The translations under genes and the position numbers were made by a program. From Streptomyces sp. NBC_00162 (GTDB taxonomy: Bacteria > Actinomycetota > Actinomycetes > Streptomycetales > Streptomycetaceae), in assembly GCF_024611995.1 (NCBI RefSeq), contig NZ_CP102509.1:2046001-2110000 (forward strand): a stretch of DNA of 64,000 nt, in the 5' to 3' direction. Below, piece by piece: positions 22,616-31,742 of the stretch. Numbering within the stretch: the stretch's first letter is position 1; each line of letters begins with the position of its first letter. Under the pieces are notes generated by a model. The model was not told the origin of the DNA. It searched no databases and saw only the letters and a program-made list of their open reading frames with translations.

Positions 22616-24682
22616 TCACAGCGGGACGGTCCGGGCCAGGAGCACCGCGACGTCGTCCTGCGGATCGCAGGGCAGCAGCTGCTCCAGGATCCCGTCGCAC
22701 AGCTCCTCGAGCGGCAGCCTGGCCCCTCCGAGCGCCCGTGCCAGCTGCGCCATGCCCTCGTCGAGGTCCCGGTCACGGGCCTCGATCAGGCCGTCGGTGT
22801 AGAGCACGAGCAGGCTCCCCGGGGGCAGGCCCACCTCTTCGGTGCGGAAGTCCTGCCCGCCGGTGCCGAGCGGGGTGCCGGGCGGGCCGTCCAGGAAGGT
22901 GATGGTCCCGTCGGCTCCGACCACGGCCGGCGGCGGGTGGCCGGCGCGGGCGATCACACAGCCGCCCGAGGCCGGGTCGTGGACGGCGTAGACGCAGGTG
23001 GCCATCTCGTCCTCGCCCAGGTCGGCCACCACGGCGTCGAGCGAGCGGAGCATCCGGTCCGGGGGCACGTCCAGGCGCGCGAGGGTCCGTACCGCCGTGC
23101 GCAGCTGGCCCATGACGGCCGCCGCGTGGATCCCGTGGCCCATGACGTCGCCGATGACCAGACCGGTCCGGCCGCCGGGCAGCTGGATGACGTCGAACCA
23201 GTCCCCGCCGACGTCGTGGTCGCTGGCGGGCAGGTAGCGCCCGGTCAGCTCTAGGCCGGTGACCTGCGGGAGCTCGCTGTTGGTGAGGCTGCGCTGGAGG
23301 GTGAGGGCGGCGTGCCGCTGGCGGGTGTACATCCGGGCGTTGTCGATGTTGAGGGCGGCGCGGGCCATCAGCTCGTCGACGAGTACCCGGTCCTCGTCGT
23401 CGAAGGGCTCGCGCTCGCGCAGCCGGGTCACCGCGACCGCGCCGAGCACCTGCCCGCGGGCGACCAGCGGGATCATCCGGGCGGAGCCCAGGGTGGCGAG
23501 GTAGGCGCGCAGGGCGTCGGCGCGCGGGTCGGTGATCAGCGCCGGGATGTCGGGCGTGAAGAGGTCCATCGGCCGGCCCTCGGCGATGATCCGTTCGTAG
23601 ACGCTGCCCATGGGGATCTGGAAGGTCTGGCCCGCGTGGAGTTTCGCGGTGGGCGCGGCCGGGTCGGGAAAGGTGGCCGCCAGCCGGCGCATCACGCCGC
23701 GGGTGGAGGCCGCGGCCGTCGCGGCGTCGTCGGGGCCCAGGACCGATTCGAGCAGCTGTACGTCGGCCGAGTCCGCGAGCTGCGGTACCAGCAGGTCCAC
23801 GATCTCCTGGGCGGTCTGCCGGAGGTCCAGGGTGGTGCCGATGCGGGTGCCGGCCTCCGCCAGCAGGGCGAACCGGTGCCGGGCCCGTTCGGCCTCGGCC
23901 TGGGCCCGCTGTCCGTCGGTGATGTCGATGAGGGAGGCGATCAGGCCCAGGGGCCGCCCGGAGCCGTCGAGCAGCGGGGCGTAGGAGCAGGACCAGGTCC
24001 GGTCGTGCTCGGGGTCCGCGGCGGTGCGCCCGGTGCGGCGGACGTCGACCACGGCCGTGCCCCGTTCGAGGACCTGGCGCATGGTGGCCTCCAGCACCGT
24101 GGCATTGACCCCCGGCACCACCTCGGTGAGCCGTTTGCCCAGGTGCGCGGCGGCGGGGATGCCGTTCATCCGGGCCAGGGCGTCGTTGACGCGGAGGAAG
24201 CGCAGGTCGGTGCCGAGGGTGGCGAGGCCGATCGGCGACTGGGTGAACAGGCTCTGGAGCGCGGCGAGCGAGTCCCGCATGTGGAGGACCTCGGAGGTCT
24301 CCACGGCGATGAGCATGGCGCCCGTACGGCCCTGCGGGTCGGCGGCGGGGACGATCCACATCTCCATCACGACGCGGTGGCCGTCGCGGTGGCGCACGGG
24401 CAGGGTGCCGACGACGGTCTCGCCCGCCTGGACGCGGCGGGTCAGGTCGTCGGCGAGCCCGCGGTTGGCCTCGGGGACGAGGACGGAGGCGCCGGGCCTC
24501 CCGAGGATGTCCTCGGGACGGTGTCCGAGCAGGTCCTGGGCGGCGAGCGACCACTCCACGATGCGGCCGTCCGCGTCCTCGCGCCACAGGGCGATGGGCA
24601 GCAGGTCGCGGAGTACGCCCGCGTACCCGACGGCTGCGGCCGGCGGGTCCGGCACTTCGCTCGTCGACTGGTAAGTGTCCAC
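22616..24682 (-). CDS. PAS-PAS-GAF-SpoIIE protein phosphatase
   Basis: This is a 688-residue, apparently soluble sensor phosphatase. Two PAS domains lie at about residues 20-130 (PIALWREDADGRIVEWSLAA) and 140-260 (PIGLATLGTDLRFLRVND). A GAF domain follows at 270-445 (EAGTRIGTTLDLRQTAQEI). The C-terminal PP2C/SpoIIE domain has DVGGDWFDVIQLPGGRTGLV, IGDVMGHGIHAAAVMGQL and VLYTDGLIEARDRD. Unlike its neighbour it lacks the ATPase domain and membrane segments. The two phosphatase genes converge with 21 bases between stops and share the GTTLD...LQRSL organisation, so they look like diverged paralogues. The start is GTG 24682. The target is presumably a phosphorylated STAS protein elsewhere. Confidence 0.9.
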   Translation of the reverse strand: MDTYQSTSEVPDPPAAAVGYAGVLRDLLPIALWREDADGRIVEWSLAAQDLLGHRPEDILGRPGASVLVPEANRGLADDLTRRVQAGETVVGTLPVRHRDGHRVVMEMWIVPAADPQGRTGAMLIAVETSEVLHMRDSLAALQSLFTQSPIGLATLGTDLRFLRVNDALARMNGIPAAAHLGKRLTEVVPGVNATVLEATMRQVLERGTAVVDVRRTGRTAADPEHDRTWSCSYAPLLDGSGRPLGLIASLIDITDGQRAQAEAERARHRFALLAEAGTRIGTTLDLRQTAQEIVDLLVPQLADSADVQLLESVLGPDDAATAAASTRGVMRRLAATFPDPAAPTAKLHAGQTFQIPMGSVYERIIAEGRPMDLFTPDIPALITDPRADALRAYLATLGSARMIPLVARGQVLGAVAVTRLREREPFDDEDRVLVDELMARAALNIDNARMYTRQRHAALTLQRSLTNSELPQVTGLELTGRYLPASDHDVGGDWFDVIQLPGGRTGLVIGDVMGHGIHAAAVMGQLRTAVRTLARLDVPPDRMLRSLDAVVADLGEDEMATCVYAVHDPASGGCVIARAGHPPPAVVGADGTITFLDGPPGTPLGTGGQDFRTEEVGLPPGSLLVLYTDGLIEARDRDLDEGMAQLARALGGARLPLEELCDGILEQLLPCDPQDDVAVLLARTVPL

Positions 24683-24737
24683 CGCACCGACCTCACCCCG
24701 GGGGGCCTGATTCCTACCGATTCACCCTATCCGAGGG

Positions 24738-27700
24738 CTACGGCTTCGGCTTCGGGTAGAGCCAGGGATGGACGGCGGTGACCACGAAGAGGACGGCGTA
24801 CACGATGAGCGCCGCCCACCACCCGCCGAGCCCGTCACGGCCGAACTGGACGAGGGCGGCGACTCCCCCGGCGAACAGGGCGGCCAGCACGCCGCGCCAC
24901 CAGTGCGCCTTGTCCGTCCCGACCGACAACAGGGCTGCCGCGGCGAGCCCGAACACGGCGCCGACGATCAGCGTGATGGGCCATCCGTGGACGGAGTCCT
25001 CGGGATCGCCGCGCAGCAGTGCCAGGGCCAGCCCCGGAACGGCGGCGAGCCCGACGATCACCGGCCATCGCTCCCAGGGGTTCCGCAGCCGTGGCCAGAC
25101 CCAGGCCGCCAGCCCGATCACGGCGAGGACGGCGACAGGGACGTGGCCGGGCAGGGAGGACCACTGCCCGGTACTGAAGGCGACTCCCGTCCACATCAGG
25201 GCGGCCGCACCCAGGGCCGGCAGGGGTGCCAGCACGGCGACCAGCGGCACCAGGCAGATCAGCGGCTTCGCCAGCCCGAGCACCGCTTGAACCACCCGGG
25301 CCCCGAACCCCGTGGCGGGCTGGAGGGCAGGCCAGGCCAGGAGTCCGGTCCGCAGGGCGGCCCGGCGCGGGTCACGGGCCCGGGCGAGCGCGCCGACCTT
25401 CTCGGCGCCGATCGCGCGGAAGGCCTTCATGGCCCGCTCGTTCTCGGCGGTGGTCAGCGGCGGCGCCTCGAGGATGACGGGCCGGTTCCCGCCGCGAATG
25501 CCCTTCGCGTGCAGGGCGGCGATCAGCGGCAGCTCCTGGTCGAGGATCTCGCGCTGGCGCAGGGCGGTGATCGTGTCGCGCACCCGGTCCCACCGGCTCA
25601 TTTCGTCCTCGGAAGCCAGGGCCTCCTCGTAGAGCTCCATGAAACGCTCGGGCTCCGGGAAGGAGCCGGCGATCAACGCCCCGAGAGCCGCCTCGGTGGG
25701 AGCGTCGGGGCCGTCGCCCCCGAAGGCAGCGGCCAGGCGTTTGTCGGTGGCGACCACGGACACCAGCGAGGCGGCGGCGTCCAGCCGCCCCCAGGTCCAG
25801 TCGCTGAGCCGCCAGCGTGCGCTGAGGAACGCGGCGAAGTTGTTGAGCTGGTTGCCGCTCAGCTTGGCCTTGACCATGCCCTCCGTGGTGGGCGGGACCA
25901 CGTCCGGCAGTACCGTGCGCGTGGCCCAACTCGTGTTTGCGGCGGAGACCGTGTGGAAGCTGATGTCCGTCGCCTCGGCCAGCGGGTCCGGGCGCAGAGG
26001 GCCGAGCAGCACTTCGGCGGCCATCAGCGCGCCCTTCATCCGCGGTGCGTCACCGAGGGTGGCCTCGTGGAGTGCTTTGTATCCGTCGACGATCTGTGGG
26101 GCCATGGCCTCACCGACAAACTGCCCTAGTTCCCCCAACCGATCCCACAATTCGCTGTAGCGGCCGTCTGGCCACGGCACGGGGCCGGCGGCGGCCGGCC
26201 CCGTCCACGGTTCGCCGTCGACGGCCGCGGCCAGCGCTCCCGACCATGCCTGCCAGGGCCCCTGCCCCTCCCATGCCGGGGGCACCGCCGGCATCAGGGC
26301 GATCAGCCGGCGGTTCGCCAAGTCCAGCGGGCCGATGGGGTCGGAGGGTATCTCCCCGTCGGCGAGCACGTCGCCGTACGCCCTGAGCAACAACCTGTCC
26401 CGGGCGGCGATGAGTGTGGCGATGGCGAACCGGTAGGTGTACAGGCGATTCCGGCAGTCCTCGATCACCTCAGCGTCCACGGTCTCGGCAGTGGCCTCGT
26501 ACGCCCGGACCCAGTCCATGAGTAGCCGTGCGGTACGGGCAAGGGCCAGCGGCGACCTCGCCGGGAAGGGGAGCCCGATCTCGCCCTCCGCAGCACGCAA
26601 CTGCCTGAAGAGGGACGCCGAACGCTCCCCCGAGCCCTTGTCCAACGGCTCCAGCGGGCCGGGCCCTCCGGGCAGCGGCAGCGGGTCCGGACCGGTCACG
26701 TCCGCCGGATCCTCCAGCAGCCGGATCAGCCGCTGCGCCTCCGCCGCGCCGACGGTGCAGCGGTATGCAGCCGTCCTGCCCGTCGCTGCGGCGACCAGGG
26801 CCTCAAGGCTCTGTGGAAGTACACCGGTGACGCCGCGCGAATTCTGGGCCGCGGCCTCGGTGGCCCGGAGTTCGAGTGCGTCGTCGCGCAGGGATTCCGA
26901 ACCGGTCTTCACCGTCAGGGACTTCACCGCCATCCGCACCAGCCGGGTGACCCGGCGGCTGCCGCCCTTCACCGGTTTCGGCGGGAAAGGCGGTACGGGC
27001 TGCAGGAAGAGCAGCCATCGGTCGACCTTCTGCGTGACGGGAGTTCCCGCTATGGCACGGACCGCCCAGGCCACCGGGATGTTGTCGAGCAGGCCCCCGT
27101 CGACCAGTTCTACGCAGCCACTGAGCTTCTCGTCGGGGTAGCCGGTCTCGCTGCTGACCCCGCGCATGTCGACCCGCGGGGGTTCGTCTAGCAGCGGCAG
27201 CTCGCCGCCGACGTACATCCTGCCCGGTTCGAACGCTCCCGGAAACGAGGACGAGGTCCGGGCCGCGAAGGCCAGCCGGTTCAGGGCTTCCCACTTGGCG
27301 TAGGTGCCGCGGGGGAAGTCGGTCATGGGGGCTCGGTGGCGGAACCGGAAATAGGCATTCGAGCGGCCGACCAGCACCGGTGCGCCGCGGGTGGGCCGTA
27401 CCCAGTCCCGGCGGGGCCTGAGCCGGGTCGCCGTCAGGATCAGCCGGAGCGAGCGGGCGAGGCGAGGCGGTGTCTCCTGGGGCTCGGCCAGCAGGTGGTC
27501 GAGCGACCGGCGCAGCTCTGCGTAGAAGACCTCGTCCCCGCGCATCAGCGAATCCGGTACGTGGAACGGGGTCGAACGGCGCAGCAGCCCTTCGAGGTCG
27601 CCGAGGCGCAGCCACACGTCCCGTACGCCTTCACCGAAGGGCATCCCGTAGACGAGGTGGCAGGCGAGCAGCACTCCGTTGAGGCCGCCGGCGCTGGTGC

Positions 27701-27929
27701 CGACGACGACGTCGATGTCGACGTCGTCGTAGTCACAGGCGTCGAGCAGGGCCCGGTAGACGGTCTGCCCCGGCTCCGGCTCCGCACCCGAGGGCCGGGG
27801 TGCTGCCCGCCGCAGCGCTGCTGTCTCACAGCAGGCCCCGCCCATCCATACAGCGAGGCTCACCCCGCCCCTCATGGCAAGAGCCAGCCTTAGTTCCGAA
27901 CTCTTCGCACCCCGACCGGTGGCGTTCAT
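24738..27929 (-). CDS. Large patatin-like protein (DUF3376 type) with C-terminal membrane region
   Basis: This 1063-residue protein starts at ATG 27929, with GAAGG just upstream; a GTG 24 bases earlier is possible. The patatin lipase domain fills residues 12-330, with the oxyanion-like RGGVSLAVWMGG, the nucleophile Ser79 in GTSAGG and the catalytic Asp277 in VDGGLLDN. The next 500 residues are helical, matching the patatin-related family carrying DUF3376. The last 180 residues contain about six hydrophobic segments (LICLVPLVAVLAPLPALGAA, then ITLIVGAVFGLAAAALLSVG), so it is probably membrane-bound. A Ser-Asp acyl hydrolase acting on membrane lipids is the likely activity; substrate and role are unknown. 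No neighbour gives context. Confidence 0.87.
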   Translation of the reverse strand: MNATGRGAKSSELRLALAMRGGVSLAVWMGGACCETAALRRAAPRPSGAEPEPGQTVYRALLDACDYDDVDIDVVVGTSAGGLNGVLLACHLVYGMPFGEGVRDVWLRLGDLEGLLRRSTPFHVPDSLMRGDEVFYAELRRSLDHLLAEPQETPPRLARSLRLILTATRLRPRRDWVRPTRGAPVLVGRSNAYFRFRHRAPMTDFPRGTYAKWEALNRLAFAARTSSSFPGAFEPGRMYVGGELPLLDEPPRVDMRGVSSETGYPDEKLSGCVELVDGGLLDNIPVAWAVRAIAGTPVTQKVDRWLLFLQPVPPFPPKPVKGGSRRVTRLVRMAVKSLTVKTGSESLRDDALELRATEAAAQNSRGVTGVLPQSLEALVAAATGRTAAYRCTVGAAEAQRLIRLLEDPADVTGPDPLPLPGGPGPLEPLDKGSGERSASLFRQLRAAEGEIGLPFPARSPLALARTARLLMDWVRAYEATAETVDAEVIEDCRNRLYTYRFAIATLIAARDRLLLRAYGDVLADGEIPSDPIGPLDLANRRLIALMPAVPPAWEGQGPWQAWSGALAAAVDGEPWTGPAAAGPVPWPDGRYSELWDRLGELGQFVGEAMAPQIVDGYKALHEATLGDAPRMKGALMAAEVLLGPLRPDPLAEATDISFHTVSAANTSWATRTVLPDVVPPTTEGMVKAKLSGNQLNNFAAFLSARWRLSDWTWGRLDAAASLVSVVATDKRLAAAFGGDGPDAPTEAALGALIAGSFPEPERFMELYEEALASEDEMSRWDRVRDTITALRQREILDQELPLIAALHAKGIRGGNRPVILEAPPLTTAENERAMKAFRAIGAEKVGALARARDPRRAALRTGLLAWPALQPATGFGARVVQAVLGLAKPLICLVPLVAVLAPLPALGAAALMWTGVAFSTGQWSSLPGHVPVAVLAVIGLAAWVWPRLRNPWERWPVIVGLAAVPGLALALLRGDPEDSVHGWPITLIVGAVFGLAAAALLSVGTDKAHWWRGVLAALFAGGVAALVQFGRDGLGGWWAALIVYAVLFVVTAVHPWLYPKPKP

Positions 27930-28188
27930 GCCTTCAGGGTCACCCCGGATCACATGCGACGCACCATGGCTCTCTTGACTAGCGGGAAATACGGAGGAAA
28001 CTCATCAATACACCGGAAAACCGGAAAGAGCCGCACCTCCCTCCGGAGACGTCCAGAGGCCCGCGTGACCCTTGTCCAGGCTCTGGCCAGGCCCCCGGCA
28101 GGTCTTGCGATCCACGGGAGCCATCGGCGACGGCGGATGGCTCATGGAAGCGGCGAGACTGCCGGGGACTGTCCTGTCCTGCCGGTGT

Positions 28189-29409
28189 CTAGAGCGCGAG
28201 GCCTTCGAGGGGCCGGGGCGCGTGCGCCGTGTCCAGGACCGCGGCGACGGCCTGCGCGAGCCGCGGGATCCGGTGACCGGGGATCCCCGCGATGTTGATC
28301 CGGCCCGAGGTGGTGCCGTAGACCGCGTACCGCAGGCGCAGCTCGAGCATCTGGTCCGCGGTGAGCCGCAGCATCGAGAACATGCCCTTCTGCTGGGCGA
28401 GTGTCCGTGCCTGCGCTTCGTGGCCCAGGGCGCTCAGGTGGGTCGTCAGGTCGGTCCGGTTGGCCGTAATCCTGCCCCGCATGACCTCCAGTTCCGCCCG
28501 CCAGGCGGCCCGCAGCACGTCGTCCTCCAGGATCGTCGTCACGACGGCGGCGCCGTGCTCGGGCGGCATGGAGTACAGCGTGCGGGCCGCGTTCTGCAGG
28601 GCCGTCTCGGCGTGCCCCAGTGCCCGGGCGGACGTGCCGAGGACCATGGCGCAGCCGGTGCGGTCGCTGTAGAGCCCGAAGTTCTTCGAACAGCTGACGG
28701 CGATCAGCATCTCGGGCACGCGCGCGGCCAGGATCCGCGTGGGCAGCAGGTCGGCCTCCAGGCCGTCGCCGAGCCCGTGGTAGGCGAGATCGACGAACGG
28801 GACCCAGCCGTCCCGCACGGCGAGTTCGGCCAGCGCCTCCCACGCGTCCAGCGTGGGGTCGGCCCCCGTCGGGTTGTGGCAGCAGCCCTGGAGCAGGACG
28901 ACGTCGTCCCGCCGCGCCGCGCTCAGTTCCCGCAGCACGCCCTCCGCGTCGAAGCCGCCTTCGGCGTCGCGCCAGCCGTACGTACGGACCTCGAGCCCGG
29001 CGGCCTCCAGGATGGGCCGGTGGTTGACGTAGGCCGGATCGCTGATCCACACCGTGGCACCCGGGCGGGTGCGGCGGATCAGGTCGGCCAGCAGCCGCAG
29101 CGCGCCGGAGCCGGCGACGGTCTGGACGGTGACGGCCCGGCCGGCCGGGGCCTCGGGCCCCAGGACCATCGTCTGCATCGCGCGGTTGAAGGCGGTGTTG
29201 CCGGAGAGCCCCCGGTACTCCTTGGACTCGGCGCGCTCCGCCAGCCGGATCTCCGCCTCGCGTACGGCCGTCATCACGGGGGTGCGGCCCGTGTGGTCGC
29301 GGTAGACGCCGAGGACGAGATCAAGGCGTTCGGGCCGCTCGTCGGCGGCGAATTCGGCGGTCAGATCCCACAGCGGGTCGGTGGGCGGCGGCGGCAGGAG
29401 CTCAAGCAT
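28189..29409 (-). CDS. Aromatic/aspartate-type aminotransferase (class I)
   Basis: This 406-residue PLP enzyme starts at ATG 29409, 8 bases inside the end of the exporter gene. It follows the TyrB/AspC pattern: LVLGVYRDHTGRTPVM, EYRGLSGNTAFNRAM, QTVAGSGALRLLADL, the PLP contacts GCCHNPTGADPT and DLAYHGLGDGLE, and the Schiff-base Lys in SCSKNFGLYSDRTG. C-terminal Arg-containing GRINIAGI binds the substrate carboxylate. It transfers amino groups between an aromatic or acidic amino acid and a 2-oxo acid. The pairing with a DMT exporter and a divergent Lrp gene suggests amino-acid homeostasis rather than biosynthesis. Confidence 0.9.
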   Translation of the reverse strand: MLELLPPPPTDPLWDLTAEFAADERPERLDLVLGVYRDHTGRTPVMTAVREAEIRLAERAESKEYRGLSGNTAFNRAMQTMVLGPEAPAGRAVTVQTVAGSGALRLLADLIRRTRPGATVWISDPAYVNHRPILEAAGLEVRTYGWRDAEGGFDAEGVLRELSAARRDDVVLLQGCCHNPTGADPTLDAWEALAELAVRDGWVPFVDLAYHGLGDGLEADLLPTRILAARVPEMLIAVSCSKNFGLYSDRTGCAMVLGTSARALGHAETALQNAARTLYSMPPEHGAAVVTTILEDDVLRAAWRAELEVMRGRITANRTDLTTHLSALGHEAQARTLAQQKGMFSMLRLTADQMLELRLRYAVYGTTSGRINIAGIPGHRIPRLAQAVAAVLDTAHAPRPLEGLAL

Positions 29410-30379
29410 GTGCGGGAACCTTGGGTCGTGGACGTCGGTTGGCGAGGAAGACGCCGGCGGTGATGAGGGGGACGCCGATGAGCACGGCGAGGCTCGGTGT
29501 CTCCCCGAGCAGGGGGATGGCAAGCAGGACGACGGCCACGGGGCTGAGGCTCCCGCCGACCGAACTGCGCTCGGCGCCGAGCCTGCGGATGGCCACGGCG
29601 TACAGCAGACCGGCGCACAGGCCGACGCCGAGCCCCTGCACGACGAGGAACAGGGCGATGTCGCCGCCCGCCGCGTGCGCGATGCCCGTCGGGAGCACGC
29701 CGGTCAGGACCAGGAGCCCGATGACCGCGAAGGAGGGCAGGCACAGCAGGCCGATCGATCCGACGGGGTCGAGGGCCACGTCCCGCAGGCCCACCGTGTA
29801 CAGGGCCCACAGTCCACTGGCCACCAGGAGCGTGCCGGCCCCCTCCAGGACGTCCGCGTCCACCGGGACGACGTAGCGCCAGACGAGGGCGGCCACGCCG
29901 ACCGCGATCAGCGTCAGCCCGGCCGCCTGCGTTCCCCGGGGTGCGCCGTGCCCGCGGGCGGCCATCAGCGCCGAGACGAACAGCGGGACCATCCCGGGGA
30001 CGATCGAGCCCACGAAGGCCGCCGAGGTCAGGGCGCCGCCGTGCATCGCCGCCAGGAAGAACGGCACCCCGGCACCGCAGACGATCTTCAGGGCGGGGCC
30101 CGGCCGGACCGCCGCGATGCTGTGGCGGCGCCGCCACAGCGCGGGGAGCAGGACGACGAGTGGGACGCCGAAGCGCAGCAGGGCCGCGTCGGCCGGCAGG
30201 AGGGTCGAGGTGCTCAGGGCCCGGGCGCTGAGCGCGAACGCGGCCCAGATCGACACGGTCACCAGCAGGGCCAGGACGCCCTCGGTCTGCGGGGAGAGCC
30301 TGCGCCGGCCAGGGTTTCCGGCCGGCGGGCCCGCCGTGTGGGGAGGCGCGGTCGCCCCGGTGATGTGCGTTGCGACCAC
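29402..30379 (-). CDS. EamA/DMT-family transporter
   Basis: This 325-residue transporter starts at GTG 30379 with GGAG about 9 bases upstream; longer readings would cross the palindrome in the promoter. Ten hydrophobic segments form two EamA repeats, each near 140 residues (LLVTVSIWAAFALSARAL starts the first, LLVASGLWALYTVGL the second). Members export amino acids, metabolites or drugs. It overlaps the aminotransferase gene by 8 bases, so both are co-translated. The divergent Lrp regulator and the palindrome at 30402-30421 suggest an Lrp-controlled amino-acid exporter (inference). Confidence 0.88.
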   Translation of the reverse strand: MVATHITGATAPPHTAGPPAGNPGRRRLSPQTEGVLALLVTVSIWAAFALSARALSTSTLLPADAALLRFGVPLVVLLPALWRRRHSIAAVRPGPALKIVCGAGVPFFLAAMHGGALTSAAFVGSIVPGMVPLFVSALMAARGHGAPRGTQAAGLTLIAVGVAALVWRYVVPVDADVLEGAGTLLVASGLWALYTVGLRDVALDPVGSIGLLCLPSFAVIGLLVLTGVLPTGIAHAAGGDIALFLVVQGLGVGLCAGLLYAVAIRRLGAERSSVGGSLSPVAVVLLAIPLLGETPSLAVLIGVPLITAGVFLANRRPRPKVPAHA

Positions 30380-30401
30380 GGACTTTGCTCCAGCCTGACT
30401 G

Positions 30402-30421
30402 AGACCGGACCGGTCTGGTCC
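30402..30421. promoter_or_regulatory. Candidate Lrp operator
   Basis: AGACCG-GAC-CGGTCT (30402-30416) is a perfect inverted repeat, and GGACC-GGTCT-GGTCC (30407-30421) overlaps it. It lies 22 bases before the exporter start and about 110 bases before the Lrp gene. Confidence 0.55.
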
Positions 30422-30531
30422 GTTCCCGGGCAACGCTAGGGCTTCGGCCGGGGCAGCCGATTGCCAGTTCTGTCTCTCGGACATACGTTTGGGGCAGGAT
30501 CTGCCAAGAATCGCCGAGGATCCGCCGAGGA

Positions 30532-31017
30532 GTGCCCATGGACGCAGTCGATCTGCAGATCATCCGGGAATTGCAGGCCGACGGGCGCCTGTCCAACCAG
30601 GACCTGGCCGACCGCGTCCGGCTCTCCCCCTCGCCCTGCCTGCGCCGGGTCCGGCGGCTGGAGGAGGCGGGTCTCATCCGCGGCTACACGGCCATGGTCG
30701 ACCAGGTCGCCTTCGGGCTCCCGGTCACCGTCTTCGTCCGGATCCGGCTCGAGCGCCACACCGCGGCGGCGGTCCGGCTCTTCGAGGAGCACGTCGCGGT
30801 CATCGAGCACATCCAGGACTGCTACCTGATGGCGGGGAGCAGCGACTACCTGCTGCGCGTGGTCATCGAGGACCTGGAGGCGTACGAGGCCCTGGTGCGC
30901 CACCGGATCCACGCCATTCCCGGCATCGCCTCGATCGAGTCGAGCTTCGCGTACGGCAGCGTCAAGCAGACCCGTACCTACCCCCGCCCCTCCCCCCGGG
31001 CCTCAGCTCAGCGATGA
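30532..31017 (+). CDS. Lrp/AsnC-family transcriptional regulator
   Basis: This 161-residue regulator starts at GTG 30532 or ATG 30538; GAGG about 10 bases upstream fits either. The N-terminal helix-turn-helix is VDLQIIRELQADGRLSNQDL with VRLSPSPCLRRVRRLEEAG. The C-terminal RAM ligand domain covers residues 70-155 (VTVFVRIRLERH, CYLMAGSSDYLLRVVI). Such proteins sense amino acids and form octamers on operators. Its neighbours, an exporter and an aminotransferase, are the probable targets. The last 15 bases overlap the end of the converging isochorismatase gene. Confidence 0.93.
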   Translation: MPMDAVDLQIIRELQADGRLSNQDLADRVRLSPSPCLRRVRRLEEAGLIRGYTAMVDQVAFGLPVTVFVRIRLERHTAAAVRLFEEHVAVIEHIQDCYLMAGSSDYLLRVVIEDLEAYEALVRHRIHAIPGIASIESSFAYGSVKQTRTYPRPSPRASAQR

Positions 31018-31593
31018 GCCGGACGCGACGACGACCCCGTACAGGTCGGCGATCGTCGCGAGCGCGCTGTGGTGGATCTGGTCGGCGGACAGGTCGGCGA
31101 CCACCGTCTGCAGGGGCCGGGTCGCGCAGGCATCGGCGACCACGGTCGGCTGGTTGCCGCGCAGGAACGCGCCTTCCACGGTGAAGGTCACGCACATGTT
31201 GGTCATGAACCCGATGACGATGACGTTCTTGTTGCCGGCGGCGTCGACGTGTTCGCCCAGGTCGGTTTCGAAGAACGCGTTGGGGACGGCCTTGACCACG
31301 ACGGGTTCGCCCTCGACGGGAGCCACGCTGGGGTGGATCCGGCCGATGTCGGTCCAGATGTCGTACGGGGTTCCCGCGCCCCCGTCGTTCAGGACGTGGA
31401 TGATCTTCGTGCCGGCCTCCCGGGCCCTGGCCAGCAGGGCGGCGGCGGAGTCGAGGGCGGACTGCCAGCCCGTCAGCTCCATCACGCCACGGGTGTAGGT
31501 GTTCTGGTAGTCGACCAGGATCAGCGTGGCGTCGGCCAGCGAGGCCGGGGTCTGATCGAAACCGTTGAGCTCGCGCAGGGTGGTGGTGGCCAT
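31003..31593 (-). CDS. Isochorismatase-family cysteine hydrolase (second pair)
   Basis: This 196-residue protein starts at ATG 31593. The triad is present: Asp in LILVDYQNTYT, Lys in VVKAVPNAF and Cys in GFMTNMCVTFTV. The opening 20 residues (TTTLRELNGFDQTPASLADA) are typical of the YcaC-like branch rather than nicotinamidases. The substrate is unknown. It overlaps the Lrp gene by 15 bases tail to tail and is divergent from a DJ-1/AraC regulator, the same arrangement as at 18128-19802, though the two hydrolases are clearly different in sequence. Confidence 0.88.
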   Translation of the reverse strand: MATTTLRELNGFDQTPASLADATLILVDYQNTYTRGVMELTGWQSALDSAAALLARAREAGTKIIHVLNDGGAGTPYDIWTDIGRIHPSVAPVEGEPVVVKAVPNAFFETDLGEHVDAAGNKNVIVIGFMTNMCVTFTVEGAFLRGNQPTVVADACATRPLQTVVADLSADQIHHSALATIADLYGVVVASGSSLS

Positions 31594-31742
31594 GGAAGTA
31601 CCGTCCTCGGGCTTCGTGTTGAAAGGTCCGGGCCACCACTCGGCGGCCCCGTATGGAACGCTATGACCCACCAGACGTGTCGGCAATGTCATCCAACTTG
31701 CAGATACGGACATCGCGTGGGAGCCGGCCGAACGGAGACCCC

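Noticed and set aside
27954-28298. Plus-strand frame of 114 codons in the gap upstream of the patatin gene
   Set aside because: It overlaps the end of the aminotransferase gene and its sequence has no coding bias or motif; the gap is more likely the patatin promoter region, where I see no clear -35/-10 pair.
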